NCBI GenBank assembly: GCA_000711775.1
Contig: ARYC01001139.1
Location: forward strand, 59,505-123,504
Direction of reading: 5' to 3'
DNA: 64,000 nucleotides
Source of the DNA: Oxytricha trifallax
Lineage: Eukaryota > Ciliophora > Spirotrichea > Sporadotrichida > Oxytrichidae
Under the pieces are notes generated by a model. It saw nothing but the letters and a program-made list of their open reading frames with translations. It had not been told where the DNA came from and made no database searches. Positions 57,421-64,000 of the stretch are shown one piece after another. The position numbers were made by a program, and so were the translations under genes. Within the stretch, counting starts at the first letter, position 1. Each line of letters opens with the position of its first letter.

Positions 57421-60099
57421 ACCCTATAATGACAAGTTTAAGAATGGATGTTTAAGACTCACTGCATTTACAATGTTATAATAATAATTATTATAAATTT
57501 ATCGCATAGCTCTTAGTTATTATAAATTCTGAATATTTTAATTTTAGATTAGATAAATTCAAATTCTAAACAAATTTCACCTAATTTATCATTAGTTTAT
57601 TTGAAAGAGTCATCATTAATATAAAGAATTAATGTTCTTATTTAAACTAATTAAGCCTATTTTAGTGAATGTCAAAACCTTTGTAATTTATGTAAATTAT
57701 ATCAGCAATTAAAGTAAGATTGACCCTCAAATAAAAATAAAATAGTCACTTGTTGAAATTAATAAATTATATAGATAATATATATAAATTTCTTTAATTC
57801 TATACTTTTGCTCTATTTAATTTAAAATATCGAATAATTAGCATTTCATAAAAAATGCTAGAAGTTTGCTATTCAAATATAATTTTACTTAGTTTGAATG
57901 TAAAATATAAACAAAATAACTATCAATTGTCTATGCAAAGAAATAGAAAAACTAATTGCAATTTTTTTAAAAATATTGACAAAATGATTTTGCTTTCACT
58001 GCAACTAATACTATTTATATAAATAAATATCCAATAATATAAGCTCTGTTTTTTTCCTATATAATCTATTAACTTTAAATAAATTTGTAATAAAATATAT
58101 AAAGCAAAAGTTTTTATATATTAAATTAAGACATAAACGTTAATAAAATATTTATTTACAAAAAAGACCAGCAATTTTTTATTAAGAAATATCAAAATAA
58201 TCATAGTCGTATTTAATAAAAGCCAAAGAATAATTTAATTGAAAATTGTGAGAATGATATATGATAATATATGATATTATATTATATATATTTATGAAAA
58301 GTAATACACCATTAGAGATATAAGAAAAATGAGAATTTAATAATGAATTATCAAAACTGTATTTAAACTATTATACAATTAAATATTTAAAACAAAAAAC
58401 ACGGCAGGATTTTCAGAAGTCCATATCCTAAAATATGCAATTGCAAGATTAGTCGAACTAAGCTAACTCGATGAGCTTTAAAATATTAGGATATATCAAA
58501 ATAGTCAAGACTCAAAACCCAGGTAGATGCGCATTTTTTAAAATTGATGAATTTTGTCAGTCTCCAGATCCTGAAAAGAATAATAAGACTCATACTAAAA
58601 AGTTAGTTTAATATTTGCTAATAAATAATGTATTTATTTATTCTATATTTTTCACACCATTATTTTTAATAAGAGAAGCTACATGTTTTTTGTTTATATT
58701 TGAGGTGAGGAACACGATTACAATAGTTTTAGAAACTTATGGACTAAATAAAGATCATGGTGATCTCATCTGGGCAAATCATTTTTGAAATAATTTGTTG
58801 AGATTGGGAAATAACAAATGAGTCAACAATTGAATTTGATTATTTGACATGGAAAAAAGTACCTTATTCGAAATTTTTGATTTTTTATTGGATTGAGTTT
58901 GAACCATTTGGATCTTGATATCGTAATTATCTTAATTTTGAAGATGAGAAGAAATTGAAAAATCAAAGTCACGAGCATCACGTCAATTTCGATTAAAAGT
59001 TTTTTTATCTTTAGAATTCTTTAATATATCTTTTAATTTTTTATTTTAATTATTTTATATGAATTTTAAATAATTATTTTTTAATCTTTACTACCACCTT
59101 AGCTTGAGTTTATTCTTTACATTATTTTTTTTATCATTTTATCTTTTCATAATTTAATTAGATTATTTCGTTTCCTTATATTGTACTCTTATTTTTATTA
59201 TTTTTATTAATTTCTTTTAATTATTTCTTGTTTTAATTAATTTTAGTAGTTTATATGTGTTTATCTTTAATTTTTTTATTTTGTTTTTCTAATAAGTTTC
59301 CCTTCTATTTGAGTAATTATTTATTATTTTAAAGAGTAAAATGTGAATGTAATAATAATTATACATTTTTCATTATTATTGATTAATATAAAATAACCGT
59401 GAAAAATAAATCTCAGAAATACAATAAACTGTCATTAATTTAAATTTGTTTATAATTATTCTAGAAAAATAGAAGTTATAATCATCTTTATAATTATTGT
59501 TCGAAAGCAATATGCGACGAGTATTATATAAAAGTTTTGTTAAATTTATTTATTATTTTCCTAAACATTTCTTGTTTAGCGAAGTTCCTAAAGTTTAATA
59601 ATTAAATTAGCTTATAAATATAAGAAAAGTATGTCTTTAATTCGCGCATGCATATAATTGTTTAAGTTTATCATTTGAGAGTAAAAATCTAAAATTACTA
59701 ATTACACAAAGAAATTCTGGGATTGCACTATTAAAATATATCGAATTAAAAAATATAATGATAAAAAGATTATGAAAAATGATAATTCACTTAATATTAA
59801 TTGTTCAATTAGTTATATTATGAAGATTTATTTACTGTACTTGAAGAATATATATTCCATATAATTGTAATATAGTTAATTATAATTCAGAGATGTTAAT
59901 TTATAAGTTATGATAATTTTTATTTTCAAAGATTTAAGATCTATATTTAAATAATTACTTTAATTTAAAACAATATTATTACTTTCTATTTTTGATGAAA
60001 TTCTAATCTTATTATTTAAATTATATTAAATTGGAAAAAAAAAACAGCCAAAACATAATTAAAAATGAACTTAGTATAGCGAATTGTATATCTTAACTT
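57421..60099. other. Extremely AT-rich stretch without recognisable gene
   Basis: Homopolymer-rich sequence with scattered short frames. No TIR, TBE end or known domain found. At 58380-58600 a slightly less AT-rich patch exists but has no clear product. Confidence 0.4.
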
Positions 60100-61361
60100 A
60101 ATCGTAGCTTAATTTCCTTATCTTACTCAATTTCATTACTCGATGCTTCTTCATTTAAGTAATATATTTTCTTTTCATGCTCTTTTATCATTTACTGTTC
60201 TTCATTTTTGCCTCCAATTTAGTTTATTATCCCTCCCTCCTCTTTTCTTGAGTGTCCTGTTTTACTCTTTACTGGGCTCTGAATTAAATTAGATCTGGCT
60301 ATTTATTGGTAAAGAGATAATACTGTACTTCCCCTAGATTATCTCCCACTCAACTAAATTACCCATCATAGTTCTATTAGTGTTAATCTATTTCCACTTT
60401 GAACCTGGTCTACAGAGTCATGTCATTCCTATTGGGATCATGAATAAGTTGGTAAATTGATTCTCTCCCTCTATCCTCCTCATTCCCAGACAGCGAAATA
60501 GCAATACTTTTCTTCTCATGATTTCATCTTTATCATCTTTCCTGACTAATATATCTGTTTACCTATCTCAATCCTTATGCTTCCAATTTCAAGTTTAAAT
60601 CCAAACTAATTACTCTGTATATTTATCCAAAACTTTGAAACGATCCAATCCATTGGTTCCTCTTCAAACTCTTTTGAAGTCTGATCAAGAATCCACAGTT
60701 TTCTGCTTCTGCTGCTTAGTTAATTTTAATCTCGCCAAAGGTATGGTTGATTTTGAATTCTTTGATATCTTAGCAAGATAATATATCGTTGACCTAGTGT
60801 AGTTACTTCTGAATTATTCCATATTTACTATATATAATCCCAGCATCAATCACATCTTTAATCTTTGTGTTCTTTAGTATTCTTAGCTATACCTTAATTC
60901 AAGCAGGTTTTCATTTTAATTTAGCAACTAATTGTGACAAAGTAGAATTTTTCGTAGTTCAAAACAATGGGATTTAGAAACATTTCTGATGCCTTCTAAA
61001 TTTCTAAATTAGGCTTTTACAATTTATCTCAATTAGGTTGTATTATAAGATCCTAAATGTTTTTTCCCGAAATCACATCATCATGTTGCCATTCCTCATT
61101 AATATCTCTCCAGTGCTTAAATTGCCTCTCTGTCTACAAGTCCAACTCCTTGATCCTTTTTTTCTTGAATTCTCTCATCTAGTTATTTGTTGTTGCTAAG
61201 GCTTCCTTTATATGGCTCCTTGAGCTTGAGTAAACTGCATAGTCACCGGTCTTATTATCTGTTGTGTCTACCACTATTATAAGTGAAATTATCTTGTCAA
61301 ATCCTTAGTAGGTGACTTCTGATAAATTAAACTCTTGAGTTAGACTTAAATAGCACAATTA

Positions 61362-61628
61362 TAAAACCCCATAGATCAATTAAGACACAAAGATTGGGGA
61401 AAATAACAATTAAATTAAAAATCAATTATATTTGGCGTATAATTTTAATGTTTGGGCTAATTATTAAAACTATTGGCTCGATTAATTGTCCTTATAAAAT
61501 AAACCAATCAGGGTGTGAAAAATTGATTTTAGACCTAATTATATTTAATTTCAGCCAATTATAATTAATTTTTAACTTAATTGTTCTTTTCCCCAATCTT
61601 CATGTCTTAATTGATCTATGGGGTTTTA
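61362..61628. mobile_element. Short TIR element family 2, copy 3
   Basis: TA-bounded; ends AAACCCCATAGATCAATTAAG and the complement CTTAATTGATCTATGGGGTT. It contains AACCAATCAGGGTGTG as in copy 1. It is inserted in the LINE fragment. It is the best-preserved copy. Confidence 0.9.
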
Positions 61629-61747
61629 GGAAGATAAATTTAGATAATTATATTGAGCATGTAAAAAGGAATTCTTCAAGTTCAGTTGCTCAATATAGCA
61701 ATACTTTTGGTAAACTCTACTTTTATACTTATTATTTCAATTATATC

Positions 61748-61756
61748 ATATATATA

Positions 61757-61788
<32 letters not shown>

Positions 61789-61830
61789 TATTATATAATA
61801 TATATTATATATATAATATATATATATTAC
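61748..61830. repeat. Imperfect (TA)n tract
   Basis: About 80 bp of TA repeats with occasional TTA interruptions, within the disrupted LINE fragment. Confidence 0.95.
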
Positions 61831-62411
61831 TTTTGATATTGAAATTAATTCGAATATAGTTTAATCATTTAATTAAATTCTATTTGTTTAAAATATAATA
61901 ATGGTACTTTACCGCAAAACTTGATAATTGCTGAAGTGATTATAAAATTATAATATAACTTATATAAATAAATAGAAATGTGTAGTGCTGATTGATTTAT
62001 TTTAACCACGATTATTATATTATTTTAGCTAGTTCCCACTTGCCTGCTTAATTGTCTCGTGTGACATCAATATAATTATTTGTCAGGTGGTATGGCCTTT
62101 GGTCTAATTTATTTCTTTAATTGTATATAATTGACCAATTTTTAATTTATTTTTGTAAACCATTTGCTTGTTTAGCATAACTATTGATTGTCTATTCTCT
62201 CTTATTCCAAGAGCTTCCTAGTTTTTGTATTTATCGCGATATTAATATTTTATTTCCTTTTCCTTTTACAAGTTTTCTAAACTCTTTTTAAATTTGTTAT
62301 CTCTGTAGTTCACCACGGTGATCTGTTAGCTTTGACATTGTTTGTAATGGTAATCTCTATCTTTGAGTTCCTCCATCTACTTTATCTTTTATTTTGATTC
62401 TTAATTATAAT

Positions 62412-64000
62412 CAAAACCCCAAAACCCCTTAGTGAGGTTTATAAGTGCTATGATTTGTAGGGTATAGTTGGGGTCTAATTGGGGTTAGCAGAGAAAACGC
62501 AAGTTTTATATGAATTTAATGTATATTTAATGATTATTAGTTGACTTAAATCAGACGAATTTTATTTGCTTATCTTTGTGGTACCTCTTGAATCTAGCTC
62601 TCTGTAGTGGTTCATGTATGTCTTCTAATGATTATCTAGGATAAGCTGGAGCTTTTACGATTATCATCTCTACAAGCTTCTTAATTTCATTGCAGAAATC
62701 TTCCTGTTAGTTTAGAAGCCAAACTTATTGATTGTTTCTCGTGCTTTGTTCCAAAGTAAGACATACTTTCCATATCGCTTTCTAAGATTATTGCAGCAAC
62801 TGCCCATACATCTAACTGAACTGAACTAATAGTCCACTTCTCCCTGATAGGAAAGTCCTGGTGTGCCAAGCACCTTTGCTAAAGTCACTATTTCTTATCT
62901 TATAGCTCTATTGAAATAAAATGATGACTATTTCTAACGGACAGAGATTTTACATAACATTTTCAGGCTTCAAATCTCTGTGCACATACCCAAGTTCATG
63001 AAGCTCTTATAAACCCTTAATCATTTCTGATAGTATCATTTATATCATCTGGGTATCAATTTTGATAGAGATACTCTCTCAAAGTCATTTCAAACTTTTT
63101 TAGTCTTAATGCAAAAAAGCCATGCCCAAGAATAACTCCATCAAGTCTAAGTAAGTTTTTAAATTATTTTTTCTAAGCCTCCCTCAGTACAATGTATTAA
63201 TTTGCAAATCCATTTTGATACTGCTCGTTTTTAATGAGATACTTGAAAGGATATGCTTTGTAAGCCCACTCATCAACCACTATAAGTTTAGCCTTGTTTG
63301 GCAGGTCAAAATGCAAGCAATTTTCAATACAGCTGTCAATATTAATCGCATTCAATGAGGTATATACATAGCTCTTTCTTAAAGACATGCTATAAGAGTA
63401 CCATTTGCTGGCTGATTCATTGATTCAAATCACTTCTGTCTCTCGAGCCTCTCCTCCTGTTCTCATTATGACTCAAGAGAGTTGTTTTTTCTTAAAGCAG
63501 GTATAAGCTTTTAAGTTTCTTTATCTTTAATCATGAATTCGCTTAAGAGGTGTTTGCATATGCCTCTTTACTTTGGCTGAGTGAGTATAAGACTTCATGC
63601 ATGTTGTGCACTAATACCTACCATCTACTATATCATACTTAAAGTAGATCTTAGCTCTACCAGAGTGTATCTCTTTGATGTGCCTCTTCAAGCTAGACTC
63701 AGCTGAGAAGTAATTAGCAGTCTTCACATTAAAATGTTTAAACTTTGTCTATCTGTTGCTGTTCCTTTTCTTCCTCAATCAATTCAATTTATGTTTAAAC
63801 TCCACCTCTGCACTCTAGTTCTTGTTTTAAACTTCAATTTTAAAGACCTCTGCTTCAAACTCTAGAACTCTTAGCTCAACCTCCCTTTCATTATAGATTA
63901 CTTCTGGTTTCTTGGAGGACCCAAAGTTTAGTTATGATTATCCTGCTCCAAGAGAAACTGTTTTCGATTTAAGTTAGCCGCCATGTTTAAATTCAAATTT
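62412..64000 (-). mobile_element. TBE-4, partial (continues beyond the window)
   Basis: CAAAACCCCAAAACCCCTTAG at 62412, preceded by AAT (62409-62411), which fits the ANT target rule. Orientation as TBE-3, so the zinc-finger/kinase gene comes first. It is more diverged from TBE-A and TBE-3 than they are from each other. Confidence 0.95.
62541..63984 (-). pseudogene. TBE-4 zinc-finger/kinase gene, several frameshifts
   Basis: ATGGCGGCT at 63984; stop TGA at 62541. Fingers near 63590-63740, DEWAYKAYPFKYL (ATP Lys), HRDLKPEN near 62965 and DVWAVAAIILESDM. Comparison with TBE-3 shows one missing base near 63955, one near 63715 that brings in a TGA, and another near 62850 in GTPGYFP. It is therefore inactive. 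Confidence 0.88.

Larger units (their letters stand above)
60100..62411 (-). mobile_element. Second LINE copy, fragment, truncated at TBE-4
   Basis: Homologous to the 3' half of the LINE at 42585-47745: the gag-like ORF (segment 61029-61345, LSEVTYQGFDKIISL and FKHWRDINEEWQH) and the acidic last ORF (about 60120-60480). The 5' part of the gag-like region reappears at about 62160-62400 after an insertion (family 2 element plus a (TA)n region). TBE-4 begins at 62412. No RT follows the last ORF, as in copy 1. Confidence 0.75.

Overview
The window looks like micronuclear (germline) DNA of a hypotrich ciliate of the Oxytricha/Stylonychia kind. Three things show this. Protein-coding frames are open only if TAA and TAG are read as Gln and TGA is the sole stop. 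Four copies of the telomere-bearing TBE transposon carry C4A4-type ends and ANT target duplications. The DNA is very AT-rich, with little coding sequence that is not attached to a repeat. No rRNA, tRNA or CRISPR was recognised.

Layout. 0.26-2.9 kb: a host-like gene with nine proposed 26-37 nt introns, split by two TA-flanked inverted-repeat insertions; removing them and leaving one TA restores a 570-residue frame. 2.9-5.0 kb: a second foldback copy and a near-perfect palindrome. 5.0-10.0 kb: TBE-A, inserted in the palindrome and itself carrying a G-rich 834 bp nested element. 10.06-21.3 kb: remnants of phage/virus-like fibre and tail-collar genes; the first fibre frame is split by TBE-2 (10.3-14.3 kb). 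21.3-25.4 kb: TBE-3, in inverted orientation. 25.4-30 kb: decayed unknown ORFs including a P-loop NTPase. 31.6-32.8 kb: a TIR element with an SF3-helicase-like (Rep-like) frame. 33.0-41.2 kb: two head-to-head copies of a diverged TBE-like element with the same gene trio and a pseudokinase. 42.6-47.7 kb: a LINE with an intact 950-residue endonuclease/RT ORF. 48.6-57.4 kb: unknown genes plus a third diverged TBE-like remnant. 57.4-60.1 kb: AT-rich, no gene seen. 60.1-62.4 kb: a second LINE fragment. 62.4 kb to the end: the start of TBE-4.

Each full TBE encodes a D34E transposase, the so-called 22-kDa protein and a C2H2 zinc-finger/kinase protein. Comparing copies shows short GT...AG introns in the transposase and 22-kDa genes, which explain several shared in-frame TGAs. 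Only TBE-2's 22-kDa and kinase genes look fully intact; every transposase copy has at least one further lesion. The whole window reads as nested transposon strata in a germline genome that would be removed during macronuclear development.
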